Shown here: in pieces, positions 31,417-41,827 of the stretch
Numbering within the stretch: position 1 is the stretch's first letter
How the letters are laid out: each line of letters starts with the position of its first letter
NCBI GenBank assembly: GCA_963921195.1
Contig: OY992539.1
Coordinates: 133,637,182 to 133,701,181 of the forward strand
From: Pegoplata infirma
Lineage: Eukaryota > Arthropoda > Insecta > Diptera > Anthomyiidae
Length of the DNA stretch: 64,000 nucleotides
Direction: 5' to 3'
The notes under the pieces: model-generated
Database searches by the model: none
Told to the model about the DNA's origin: nothing
The model's input: the letters and a program-made list of their open reading frames with translations, nothing else
Program-made: the position numbers and the translations under genes

Positions 31417-32952
31417 CATATGAGGCATTCCACACCAAATGTCCAGCGAAAAAAAACATGTGTACCGTAAACTTCTGAATAGGTGATATGGATAGCCCTA
31501 TATGGAACTTAGAAAATTGCGTTTTTGGTTTTTCAATTTTTCAAAAACTGGGCATAGGAGGCGTGGTCAAATATTGGAAAAATGGTCAAATTTGTGGCGA
31601 GTTGCCATGATTAAATATTTATCACATTAAAACGGAATGCACCACAATGTCAAAAATTTACGTTCTTATATAGTTTTGTATGGGCTATCGATTATTTTTT
31701 TTTTTTTTGGAAAATTTTAGGAACCCGTTCTGAAATTTTCCATTTTTTAAAAAAGTTAATTTATCAAAAATCCGGCCACTTTTTTTTTCTTTTTTATTTA
31801 TTTTTTTAAAAGTTTAGATGTTTGTCCATTAGGGATATAACCATTTGCATATTTTTGAAAATATCAAAAAGGGCCTATCATAGTGAGAAAGTCCATAGAA
31901 AATCAATAAGAAATGCGTCCTCTTTTTTTCTCGAATGTTAAAAAAGATTCGGCACCGATCGCGATGAAGTTTTTGCTAATATTTTTTTTCATATATTCAT
32001 TCAACCCATGTTTCAAATGTTGAAAATCATACTGCTAATTTTTTCTTGTTTTATTTTTGTTGTAAAACGACGAAAAACAAAATAACGTTGAAAGGGACGG
32101 ATTCCCACCATAAAATATACAAAAATTAAAATTTGAGGTGTTTTAGAAATTGCAATCGGTGCCGAAGGTTTTTGGAACAAAATGACCCCGTATAACGTTT
32201 TTTGTTATCAGTATAACATTGCCCATACCGTTATGATAGGTTCTTATTTTGGTTATACCCCTATTGTCCATCCACACAAAAAAAATCAGAAACACGTTCA
32301 TCTTTTTTTTTCAAGAAAATCGCATTTGAACTTTAAATTTCATAACAATTTAGTAATTTGCTTGTATTTTCTTGTGTCAACAGAGCGTATGACGAATATT
32401 TATGCAATTAATATTACTCATTCGCAACTTTAAAACAAAGAAATACAAGCAAATAACAAAATTGTTATGAAATTTAAAGTTCAAATGCGATTTTCTCGAA
32501 AAAAAAGATGAACGTGTTTCTGATTTTTTTTGTGTGGATGTACAAACATCTAAACTTTTAAAAAAATAAATAAAAAGGAAAAAAAAAAGTGGCAGGATTT
32601 TTGATAAATTGACTTTTTTAAAAAATGGAAAATTTCAGAACGGGTTCTGAAAATTTTCCAAAAAAAAAAATTTTAATCGATAGCCCATACAAAACTATAT
32701 AAGAACCTAAATTTTTGACATTGTGGTGCATTCCGTTTTAATGTGATAAATATTTAATCAAGACAACTCGCCACAAATTTTACCATTTTTCCAATATTTG
32801 ACCACGCCTCCTAAGCCCAGTTTTCGAAAATTTGAAAAACCAAAAACGCAATTTTCTTAGTTCCATATAGGGCTATCCAAAGAACCTATTCAGAAATTTA
32901 CGGGACACATGTTTTTCTGTAGCGGGACATTTGGTGTGGAATGCCTCATATG
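31417..32952. mobile_element. 1.5 kb palindromic element, GAGGCATTCCACACC arms
   Basis: CATATGAGGCATTCCACACC at the left and GGTGTGGAATGCCTCATATG at the right are exact mirrors. Matching continues through 'TAGCCCTATATGGAAC', 'GGAGGCGTGGTCAAATATTGG', 'TGGTGCATTCCG' and 'GTTTAGATGTTTGT', giving arms of ~430 bp. Loop about 31855-32238. A second, independent palindrome (32266-32546) is inserted in the right arm. No ORF; the loop's 'CGGCACCGATCGCGATGAAG' has no recognisable function. Confidence 0.85.
32266..32546. mobile_element. Small palindromic MITE nested in the preceding element
   Basis: CATCCACACAAAAAAAATC and GATTTTTTTTGTGTGGATG bound ~280 bp that fold almost end to end ('CATTTGAACTTTAAATTTC' and 'GAAATTTAAAGTTCAAATG'). 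It is absent at the corresponding point of the left arm, so it postdates that palindrome. Confidence 0.8.
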
Positions 32953-33035
32953 TATCCAGAATGTATTTAAAAGCACAATTAGTGCGGCGAAAATCAAAAA
33001 TTTTGTCCACAAAAAGATAACAAATAAATTGTTTT

Positions 33036-33867
33036 TATATCCTCCACTCTAGTGATAGAGGGTATATATAAGTTTGTCATTCCGTTTGTAACACCTCGAA
33101 ATATTGGTCTAGGACCCCATAAAGTATATATATTCATGATCCTCGATCGATTTTAAGACGATCTAGCGATGTCCGTCCGTCCGTCCGTCCGTCCGTCTGT
33201 CCGTCTGTCTGTCTGTCTGTCTGTCTGTCTGTTGAAAACACGCTAACTTTTGAAAGACTTTACGGAGGCTCCTGAAGCTTGGCATATATGTTGGGCATTC
33301 ACCTGGTCAGGTTGGTATTGCAATCCAGCAAAATCGGTCCAGTGGTTCAAAAGTTATAAGCAAATGAGTGAATTTCGGCAAGGGTTTTTTTGGAATTTAC
33401 GAGATAAAACACACGGTAACTTTCGAACGGCAATTCTGAGGGTTCTGAAGTGTGGCATATATATTTGTCGTTCTTCGTGTCCGGTTCGCTTTAAATTTCA
33501 GCCGAATCGGTCCAGTGGTTCAATAGTTATTAGCAAAACCGTAAATTTCAGATTCGCCTCACCTTAAATTCACGTGTTGAAAACCCGTTAAACATGTTTT
33601 AAAAACATTGGTAAGTCACAAAAATATTTTACATCGCATTTTTGTCACTCAAAAATATTTTTACACTAAAAGAAGAAAAAAAAATACACTCAAAAAAAAA
33701 GTGTATTTTAAAAATTAATTAAAATAAAAAGTTTTTTTTACACAAAATAAAATATTTCTAATCAAAAATGTTATTTTTCACTCTAGAAAATTTACTATAA
33801 CTTAAAAAGGGCATTGTGGAGGGTATTCATAGATTCGGCCAAGTCGAATTTAATTTTTCTACTTGTT
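33036..33867 (+). mobile_element. Helentron/DINE-1-like element, family B copy 3
   Basis: TATATCCTCCACTCTAGTGA head, 'AAAGTATATATATTCATG', (GTCC/GTCT)n microsatellite, two direct repeats of the 'CGGTCCAGTGGTTCAA(A/T)AGTTAT' block at about 33333-33358 and 33507-33532, and a tail with 'GTGGAGGGTATTCATAG', the decayed hairpin ATTCGGCCAAGTCGAAT and CTACTTGTTTTT. Longer than copies 1 and 2 because of the duplicated block. A 105-codon frame at 33250-33567 lies in repeat DNA and is not a gene. Confidence 0.85.
33171..33232 (+). repeat. (GTCC)n(GTCT)n microsatellite
   Basis: About 15 GTCY tetramers, GTCC first and GTCT later. Such arrays are a built-in part of dipteran mini-me-type elements. Confidence 0.95.
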
Positions 33868-34297
33868 TTTTTTTAATTTTATTTTTCTGTTTGACATTTT
33901 TTTCAAAAATTATAAGTTTTTTTATTGATTCCGTGGAAACAGTAGAGGAATGGAGTAACATTACTGAGGAATCTATTCCAGAATACATTGCCAAAGAAAC
34001 GATTCCATAAAATTTTGCTGGGTAAATCTACCTTTACTTTAGCATTAAATTCTTTAAATTTTCCCATTTTTTTTAATTTTTTTTTTTGATTTTCCCATTT
34101 TTTTAATTTTTTTTTTGGATTTTTTAAACAATTTTTCACTAATTTTACTCTTTAGAAATTATTTGACCCCATTGTGTTAAAAAAGGGCAGAATAATAAAA
34201 AAATGCAGCAGATTTTTTTTTGCAGAATAATTGTTTTTTGTTTTTTTTTTGCAGCATAATCGTTTGATGTCCACACTTCGTATTTCTGCACATCCTA

Positions 34298-35295
34298 TAT
34301 AGGTCGACCGTCCTTGATATTGAATAGGCAGTATGCGGCTATGTCGGCAATTCGACTTAATAGCACATTGCAATGGAGGAGCAGCGATTGCGGCCATAGC
34401 GAAGAATATACATATATAGTGAAGATAACAATACCATCAAAAGTGGAGTGTGCTCCCTATATGAGCCTTTTTAAACGCCACTTTTCCACTATGATAACAT
34501 CCAGGGAGTCCTGGGTGAGGGGCATTTCGGGTGGTAGAGTCTCCATAAATTTTTACTTGGATGGATTGAGGCTGCACTAACAAGTGGGCTTGGGTTGCGG
34601 CTGGTTCGAAGATTGCCGGAGTATTGCAGTGTTTACCAGCCAAAGATCCTCAAGGATGCTACACCTCCACTATAAAAACTTAATGAGTGACATCGTTATT
34701 CATTATTCACTTTTTTATTCAGTTTTTTGTTCACACTGGAGATCCACAAGAAAATAGTGAATAATTATTCACTTTTTTATTCACTTTTGGTACAGAATGC
34801 TGGCAAAAAAGGAAGTGTCTGACTGGTAGAGTTTGTATTACCTACAACTGCAGTCAACATCTATGACAGCCAATCCACGGTCAACTCCCTGGAGTCAATG
34901 TTTCTGAAAACAAAATCAGACCTTAATTGTCGAAAGCAGTTTGACATAAGGCTCACATGGGTGCCAGGGCACAGATACATTTCAGGGAATTTCAAAGCAA
35001 GACTAGGAACTACCTTACAGGTTCCGACCGAACGACAATGTTGGTACGCCTCTTGAAACTTGGAAGGAAAATCTACGGCTTTGCTTTGCGACGGAGACCA
35101 ATCACGACAGATTTTGCCTTCTCTTAATCAGAAGCACACAAGTGAGCCGATATCACTACCAAGAGGAGAGATTTCGATTTTGGTTGCTATAATTACCCGA
35201 CAATGGCTTATGAGGAAGCACGCAGAGCGGTTATATGTGCCGTCAAATTACTGTTGCCGGAGTTGCATAGATGATGAGGAGTTGGAAACAAGTTT
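34298..35295 (+). pseudogene. Non-LTR retrotransposon (family 1) RT-RNase H junction and RNase H, plus strand
   Basis: 34314-34580 gives the stretch joining RT to RNase H ('RQYAAMSAIRLNS', then 'INFYLDGLRLH', where family copies have TDGS). 34830-35000 gives the TD(S)QS.VNSL and WVPGHR region. 35060-35290 gives the C-terminal tail ('SEPISLPRGEIS', 'CCRSCIDDEELETS'). The first Asp lies in LDG rather than TDGS, and there are stops and frameshifts. About 120 bp near 34675-34800 with TTATTCACTTTTTTATTCA repeats is an insertion inside the domain. It ends abruptly against an inverted copy. Confidence 0.8.
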
Positions 35296-36310
35296 AGGTT
35301 GTAAGTGGCTGCTGACGTTTTACGTCAACACACGTAGACTCTGTGGTCAATTGTGATACCAGAGGTTTCCCTACTAGTCCCAGTCGTTAAACCAATTTGA
35401 GCAAGTTTCTAACTAGAAAGTGCCGGGCAATGGCAGATGAAGTGTTCGATAGTTTCCAACTCATCTTCAACCATGCAACTCCGGCAAAAGTCATTCGACG
35501 GCACATACACCCGCGGTGCGTGCTTCCCTATAAGACAGTGTTCGGTTATTATAGCAACCACCGTCGAAACCTCTCCTTTTGGAAGCGATATCAGCACACT
35601 TGTGCGTTTCTGATTAAGAGAAGGTGAAATCTGTCGTGTGTTCTCAAACGTCCATCCATTTGCCAATCTTTGATTAGCCTCCATCGCGGAACAAAGCCTT
35701 AGGTTTTGCTTGCAAGTTTCTAGAGACATACCAACACATTCCAATTTTGTTGGAAACTGTAAGGTAGTACCCAGTCTTGCAAGCTTATTGGCTTTGCAAT
35801 TCCCTACAATGTCTCTGTTGCCTGGAACCTATGAGTCGTATGTCAAACTGCTTGGTTATCTCATTTAAAGATGTGCGGCAATTAAGGGCAGATAATGTTT
35901 TCAGAAAAATATTGACTCCATGGACTTGACCGCGTCTTGACTGTCAGAATAGATGTTGTTCCTTTATTGCCAGCATCTCTGCCTGGTAAACACTGCAATG
36001 ATGCAGCAATGTTCGAGCCAGGCTCAACCCAAGCTCCTCTGAATAGACTCCAAAGCAGTGAAGCAAGCCGATGCAAAATGTTCGGCGGCGGCTGAAGAGC
36101 AAAAATTTTCGGCGGCGTTTCGGCTGCGCGCCGCGTTTTTTTGGAGTCCAAAGCCCACTTGTTCGAGCAGCCTCGATCTTTCCGAGTAAAAATTTATGGA
36201 GGCCTCACTACTCGGAATTCCCCTCATCCGAGGCTCCCTGGACAGTATCATAGTTGTAAAGTGGCGCTTAAAAGGCTCATAGATGGAGCACGGTCCACAT
36301 TTTGTGGTAT
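35296..36310 (-). pseudogene. Non-LTR retrotransposon (family 1) RNase H, minus strand
   Basis: 35409-35744 encodes the tail ('PKGEVSTVVAIITEHCLIGK', 'CRSCMVEDELETIEHFICHC'). 35750-36251 encodes the degenerate N-terminal half of RNase H (ASINFYSERSRLLEQVGFG), interrupted by a GC-rich insert at 36048-36135. It lies tail-to-tail with the plus-strand copy at 34298-35295, making an imperfect ~1 kb inverted repeat centred near 35296. Confidence 0.8.
36048..36143. other. GC-rich insertion in an RNase H pseudogene
   Basis: About 85 bp with TTCGGCGGCGGCTG, TTTTCGGCGGCGTTTCGG and CTGCGCGCCGCG, against a background of about 30-35% GC. It is bracketed by TCCAAAGC on both sides, while the uninserted paralogue reads GGACTCCAAAGCCCACTTG at about 39007-39025. 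The 8-bp direct repeat is what a hAT-type event would leave, but no inverted termini are visible. Confidence 0.65.
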
Positions 36311-37335
36311 TGTTATCGTCTTCAAGATCGCGCTATGACTAAAACAACTTTAACTAAAAACTTTTTGAATAACCCTTAATAGTTACTGTAAAACTTTTCT
36401 GGGTGTATAAATTTTGTAAACAGTATCTCACTTTGGTATTGGAACTTCAAATACCAGAGTGTCCTTCGCCAACTCTCTTCTGATGTTATTTTGATTGCAT
36501 TTTTCTGCTTGGGTAATTTAAAGCACATTTCACAAATTTTATACTAACTAACTAACTCTTTTGAGTGCAAAACAATTAAATGAAATGTCCTTAATGAGCT
36601 TTCACTATTTCAGTATTAACTCTTAAATAACTCATATTGTTTCATATTTATTAATTAGTTAAAGGATTCCTTTATGAAAATGGTTTTTTGATAAGTTTTT
36701 ACTTATATTTAGTTAAACAAACTAAGAGATAAAAAAGTCCTAATGAACATATTTTAGCACTTAATTTGTACAAATAAACACCAACCTCTTTTAGCAAACG
36801 CCTTTTATTTTGTTTGCTAATATTACGCTGAAATGACCCACCTAAGTACCACCTATGATCCACCCTTTAGTTGTTTCTTTTTGGTTATTTGGTTTGCAGC
36901 TCTGTTTTTTTTTTTCTGAAGGTGTCTCAACTGGAGTACAAATCAGCTAAATGTTGAAAATTAATTTGCTTGGCACTCGTATGTGAATGGCATCAGCTGA
37001 ATGGTGCATGTTGGTGCTGCTGGTGGTGGTAAATTTGTTTTTCTGTTATGGGAATCTTTGACTCTGTTTTTAACTAATTAATACAGAAACTAAATGTGAA
37101 CGAATGGTTCTAAAAACAAAAAAAAATCAACACACATTTAATTAAAAACGCACATTTGAAAAGCACCAACACAAATCGCGCCAGCAAAAAGTTCACATGA
37201 AAAAATATTATGAATTTTAACAGAACTCAAAATTATAAATTTTGTATGTACCTCAATTATAAAATATTCATAGGAATACAGTGAAAGGTCTAAAAGGAGT
37301 TTGGAAGATGAGGTAAACAGATACCAACAGGGTGG
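36311..37335. other. Apparently unique non-coding DNA
   Basis: No repeat structure recognised. Moderately complex sequence ('GAAATGACCCACCTAAGTAC', 'GTGCTGCTGGTGGTGGTAAA') of the kind seen in fly introns and intergenic DNA. No ORF with coding character. Confidence 0.4.
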
Positions 37336-37337
37336 TG

Positions 37338-38108
37338 GCTGGTGAAAGTGGCTGCTGACGTTTTTCATTAGCACACATAGACTCTGAGGTCCATTGTAAT
37401 ACCAAGGGACAGTAATGGGGTTCCCCTACAGGCCCCTGCCGTTTAACCCATTTGAGCTCTTCATAAAACTCCTAAGATATTAAATTTTGACTTCCGAAAA
37501 ATCAGAAAGATCGTGTATCTCCCTTACTCAAAGTGAAGCAAGTCTCCGACCAGAAAAATCCGGCCAATCGCTGATAAAGTGTTCTATAGTTGCCAACTCT
37601 TCTTTATCCATGCAACTCCTGTGAAAGTATTTGACGACACATTTAACTATTCAGCATGCTTTTCTTTAAGACAGTGTCCTGTAATTACAGCAACTAACGT
37701 CGAAATCTCTCCTCTTGGAAGCTACATAAGCTTACCTGTGCGCTTCCGGTTAAGAAAAAGCTAAATCTGTCGTGTATTCTCACACGTCCATCAATCATCA
37801 ACAAGTCCGCTTATTTTGATTGCAAGTTCCTAGAGGCATACCAACATATTCCAATATTCCAATTCTTGTAAGCTCATCGGCCTTCTTCTTGCAATTCCCT
37901 GAAATGTCTCTGTGCGCTAGGACCCAAATGAGTCGTATGTCAAACTGAGTCGTATGTCATTTAAAGTCGTGCGGATATAAAGGGCAGATCTTGTTTTCAG
38001 AAACATGTGTTTATCAGGCAGATGCGCCACCTTCCAGCAAGAGAGGAATTACTTGTTTTCGAAATGACATATTTTAACTTCTGACATTCGCGAAGGTGTG
38101 GGGCCCAT
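37338..38108 (-). pseudogene. Non-LTR retrotransposon (family 1) 3' end, badly decayed
   Basis: Shares GTGGCTGCTGACGTTTT, 'CACATAGACTCTGAGGTCC', the reversed tail region (TCTTTATCCATGCAACTCC = complement of the GCMDEE-type codons) and 'AATGTCTCTGTGC' with the copies at 35296 and 38123. Many indels; no usable frame. Ends near 38040-38108, where the 3' tail of the next copy begins. Confidence 0.75.
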
Positions 38109-38122
38109 TTGTGCCACCACCA

Positions 38123-39157
38123 GGTTAGGTTAGGTTGTAAGGGGCTGCTGACGTTTTACGTCAACACACGTAGACTCTGAGGTCCATTGTGATACAACGG
38201 GACCGTAATAGGTTTCCCTACTAGTCCCTGTCGTTAAACCAGTTTGAGCTTCTTATGAAACTCCTTAGATGTTGAATTTTGACATCCAACAAATCAGAAA
38301 GATCGTACAGCTCCCTAGATCCCAGTGAAGCAAGTCTCTGACCAGAAAGTGCCGGGCAATGGCAAATAAAGTGTTCGATAGTTTTCAACTCCTCTTCATC
38401 CATGCAACTTCGGCAAAAGTCATTCGACGCCACATTTAACCGCTCTGCGTGCTTCCCTGTAAGACAGTGTCCGGTAATTATAGAAACCACCGTCGAAATC
38501 TCTCCTCTTGGAAGCGATATCAGCTCACTTGTGCGCCCCTGATTAAGAAAAGGCCAAATCAGTCGTGTTGTCTCACACGTCCATCCATTTGCCCATCTTT
38601 GATTAGTCTCCGTCGCAGAACAAAGCCGTAGGTTTTGCTTGCAAGTTTCTAGAGGCATACCAACACATTCCAATTCTGTTGGAACCTGTAAGGTAGTTCC
38701 AAGTCTTGCAAGCTAATCGGCTTTGCAATTCCCTGGAATGTCTCTGTGCCCTGGGACCCATATGAGTCGTATGTTAAACTGCTTGGCCATCTCATTTAAA
38801 GACGTGCGGCAGTTAAGGGCAGATCTTGTTTTCAGAAACATTGAATCCAGGGACTTTACGCGGCTTGACTGTCAGTATAGATGTTGACTGCGGTTGTAGA
38901 CAAGACATTGCAGCTCAACCAGTCAGCCACTTCCTTTATTGCCAGCGTCTCTGCTTGGTAAACACTGCAATGATCTGGCAATCATCGAGCCAGGCTCAAT
39001 CCAAGCTCCTCCGAATGGACTCCAAAGCCCACTTGTTCGTGCAGCCTCGATCCATCTGTGTAAAAATTTATGGTGGCTCCACTACCCGGAATGTCCCCCA
39101 TCCAAGACTCCAGTGATGCACATCGACGCCATTCTCTGTACCTTCGTGATAAAGACA
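38123..39157 (-). pseudogene. Family 1 retrotransposon RNase H domain and 3' end
   Basis: Follows the RT on the same strand. RNase H begins around 39078 with INFYTDGSRLHEQVGFG, continues with YQAETLAIKE and YTDSQAA, WVPGHRDIPGN, and then a 150-residue tail (38221-38673) with a zinc-finger-like C-x2-C-x10-H-x4-C (CRSCMDEEELKTIEHFICHC). The three acidic residues are kept, but lesions are present: a TGA after LGLSLAR, a one-base loss after DSQAA, and a TAG in the KAD-LARLG run. The 3' end carries ACAACCTAACCTAACC at 38124-38139. The RT-RNase H connection is deleted. Confidence 0.85.
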
Positions 39158-40471
39158 CAGTTTTGTTTCTAAAGCAGGCCACCAGACAATGATTCCATAC
39201 AGCAAAATTGGACGCACCACTGCTGTATAGATCCAATGAACGACTTGAGGGCTAAAACCCCATCGTTTTCCAATGGCCCTTTTACAGGAATATAAAGCAA
39301 TCGTTGCTTTTCTCACCCGTTCCTCAGTATTACGCCTGAAATTCAACTTCCTATCTAGAAATACTCCAAGATACTTGTCTCCATCTGAGAAGGTGATTTC
39401 AGTGCCGTCCAGAGAAATAGGATCAAAAGCAGGAATCTTATTTTTCCTTGTAAACAAAACAAGCTCTGTTTTACTTGGATTAACTCCTAGACCACAGTCT
39501 CTTGCCCATTTAGACAGATCTTTCAGAGAACCCTGAAGAATGTCCCTCAATGTTGGCAGATGCTTCCCCTTTACCGCTATCGCGACATCGTCAGCATATG
39601 CGACAACATGACAACCACGTGCTTCTAGAGATAGCAGCATTGAATTCAGTGCCAGGTTCCAAAGAAGCGGCGAAAGAACACCTCCTTGTGGTGTGCCCCT
39701 ATTGACAAATCGAGACGTTATACGTCTATTGGCAAGTAGGTTTTCCACCATTAAAACGATCCCACGCTTTACTCCTAGACCAGACAATGCCAAAATTATC
39801 GAGTCTGGGATGACATTATTAAAAGTCCCCTCTATATCAAGAAAGGCCACCATAGTGTACTCCTTTACCGAAAGCGATCTCTCGATGGTACCAACGAGCT
39901 CATGCAGAGCTGTTTCCGTTGATCTACCCTTGCTGTATGCATGTTGCTTTGTCGAAAGCAACCTCGGGTCAATCACTCTACGCAAATATGAGTCTATCAT
40001 TCGTTCCATTGTCTTCAACAAAAAAAAAGACAGACTAATTTGTCTGAAATCCTTCGGAGGTGTGTGGGAACTTTTCCCAGCCTTCGGGATAAAGACGACT
40101 CTGGTATCCCTCCATTTTAAAGGAATATACGACCAGTTGATGCATGCCGTGTATAGATTATACAGCAACGGGGCTATATTGTCCGATACTTGCTGCAACT
40201 CAGCCGGGATTATACCATCAGGTACCGGGGATTTATAGGGCCTGAAGCTTTTTATCGCCCAGATTAATGTTGGCATATTTATTATTTCCGAAGCTATTTC
40301 AGATGCTTGGGCGTCAGAACGTTCCAAAGCTTGAAACGGCGTCATGGAATTGCCCGGTAAATGCGTGTTTAAAAGGAGACCCAGCGACTCTCCACTGGAG
40401 GAAGACCACACCCCATTAGGATCTTTCAGGTACCCCAGAGTGTAAGGTGAAGAAACCAGAACCTTGCGCAA
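39158..40471 (-). CDS. Reverse transcriptase domain of a 5'-truncated non-LTR retrotransposon (family 1)
   Basis: An uninterrupted frame of about 438 residues, from the M codon at 40471 to where homology ends near 39158 (the frame itself runs to 39068). Residues 1-90 are the pre-RT segment (LGYLKDPNGVW, LLLNTHLPG, SPVPDGI). RT follows: VVFIPKAGK (125-133), FRQISLSFFLLKTMER (142-157), HAYSKGRSTETALH (177-190), motif A AFLDIEGTFNNV (209-220, catalytic Asp 212), motif B NRGTPQGGVLSPLLWN (257-272), motif C AYADDVAI (291-298, Asp 294-295), GLGVNPSKTELVLF (327-340), and thumb HWIYTAVVRPILLYG (412-426). The FLDIEG.FNNV form with a downstream RNase H points to the R1/LOA/I-like part of the non-LTR tree. 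The apurinic endonuclease and ORF1 are missing, so it cannot retrotranspose alone. Host use of the frame is not suggested by anything seen. Confidence 0.85.
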
Positions 40472-40597
40472 ATTACTGCATATACTAATTCAAATATCCT
40501 TTTATCTATTCCCAACTCTTCAACTTCCCTAAACAGCAAACACCACTGTCAAAATAACTTTGACATTTTGCCTACAGCATGAGATTTTTTGGTTTCA

Positions 40598-40870
40598 TCG
40601 TCAAATACTTGATCTGTTCGTAAATAAAGTACCAGAAAGAGGCATAAGTAGATCATAGATCAATCGTGCAAAACTCAGCATACTGTTAAAAACCATGTCG
40701 AATATGGAACGAAATTTCAAAACAGTTGACCATATCTTGTAGTGTACTCTCCATGTAATTCTCAACGTTTGCTGAGTCTGCGTAGAGATTTCTTTATGTA
40801 TGTTCAAGGGAAGCATGTCCAACATAGTGTTAAGGGCAGAACCAGGGTTATAGCACCAAAAGCGGGTGAT
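40598..40870 (-). pseudogene. Possible RT C-terminal (thumb/connection) fragment, family 2-like
   Basis: The minus-strand frame from about 40845 to 40601 reads 'SALNTMLDMLPLNIHKEIST' then 'QTLRITWRV'. The pattern AL..ML.(L)LPL.IH with alternating hydrophobics resembles the region linking RT to RNase H in R1/LOA-like elements. Nothing else of the element is recognisable nearby (40871-41040 has no match), so the call is provisional. Confidence 0.4.
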
Positions 40871-40984
40871 CTTGTATAGTGATTGATGTCACAGCTCATG
40901 AAGCTTTATTTGGACAATCCTATCTTTAGCAAAAGCTAAGATGAGATGGCCAAGTTACTGAAGATTTAGCAGTGTAACTAGAGA

Positions 40985-41819
40985 GACCTAGTGGAGCAAA
41001 ATATAGAAAATATTGGGTATCTTCCGCGTTCGCCTAAGCGGCTTGAAACTAAAGTTGCCACTGTTTTTATCACCAGAACACCAATACGAACACCGTATAT
41101 TCAGAAAAAATTTATTTTTGCAAGTTTATGCTTCAACAAATATTTCATCTACTGAATTAATATGTGTCGGTTGGGTTAAATGAAAATGTGTTCTGTTAAA
41201 ATTATTTCACTAAAGTCGACCGACAAACATTTCAATGTTAGTGAACGAACTTTGGTTTCATGTTATTATTGTAGACTCGTGTGTTGCCAGTTTTTTTATT
41301 TTACCAGGATTATTAATTATGGGGTTTGCAAGAATGGGTCTATACAATCATGTATCATGGTTTTTCTGGAATGATAATAATACAAAAACAAAGCTACCAA
41401 CTGGCTATTATATATAAAATTATGCACAGACACATGTGTGAGTGCAAATATTTATGCTCCTCTACAATATGTTGTAGGTATGTGTAGCAAACGCAAGTCT
41501 TCTTCAATTAATGGTGGGAATTACTTTTAAAAGCACTTGTCATATATTTCATGTTGCTGTTTAAATGGAAAGTTTAAGTTTTTAATCGTTTGTGTGTTGG
41601 AATTCCAAGAATTCACATAAAATTTGTTTAGATTATTTTTAAATTTGTCAGCGATTTTTTTTTTTTTTAATTAATTATAATTGTTTTCAGTGCAATAATT
41701 TTGTCGGGGGTTAGTAAAAAATTTTATGGTGTTAAAATGTTTAAAAAAGAAAAGAAAAGAATTTGATTAGATCGTTTTTGGGTCACAGTTTATAGTTTGT
41801 CGTACGATGATGGTTTTTG
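40985..41819. other. Apparently unique non-coding DNA
   Basis: Two overlapping short frames at 41180-41374 and 41235-41417 have no recognisable domain; the second is hydrophobic by composition only. No repeats seen. This may be host intron or intergenic sequence. Confidence 0.35.
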
Positions 41820-41827
41820 ATTATTAC

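Larger units (their letters stand above)
28139..34026. mobile_element. Possible large host element with ACCCAGCAAAAT termini
   Basis: ACCCAGCAAAATGTTCGATTCC at its start (quoted in part: ACCCAGCAAAAT at about 28141-28152) and ATTTTGCTGGGT at about 34011-34022 are mirror images. Each is followed inward by GATTCC / GGAATC words spaced at similar distances. If they belong together, this is a 5.9 kb element into which everything from the satellite at 28.5 kb to the Helentron-like repeat at 33.0 kb was packed. ACCCAGCAAA also occurs singly elsewhere (for example 54806), so the pairing is tentative. Confidence 0.35.

Noticed and set aside
33250..33567. 105-codon ORF as a gene
   Set aside because: Falls inside the Helentron-like family B element and follows its duplicated phrase; the frame is not kept in the other copies.
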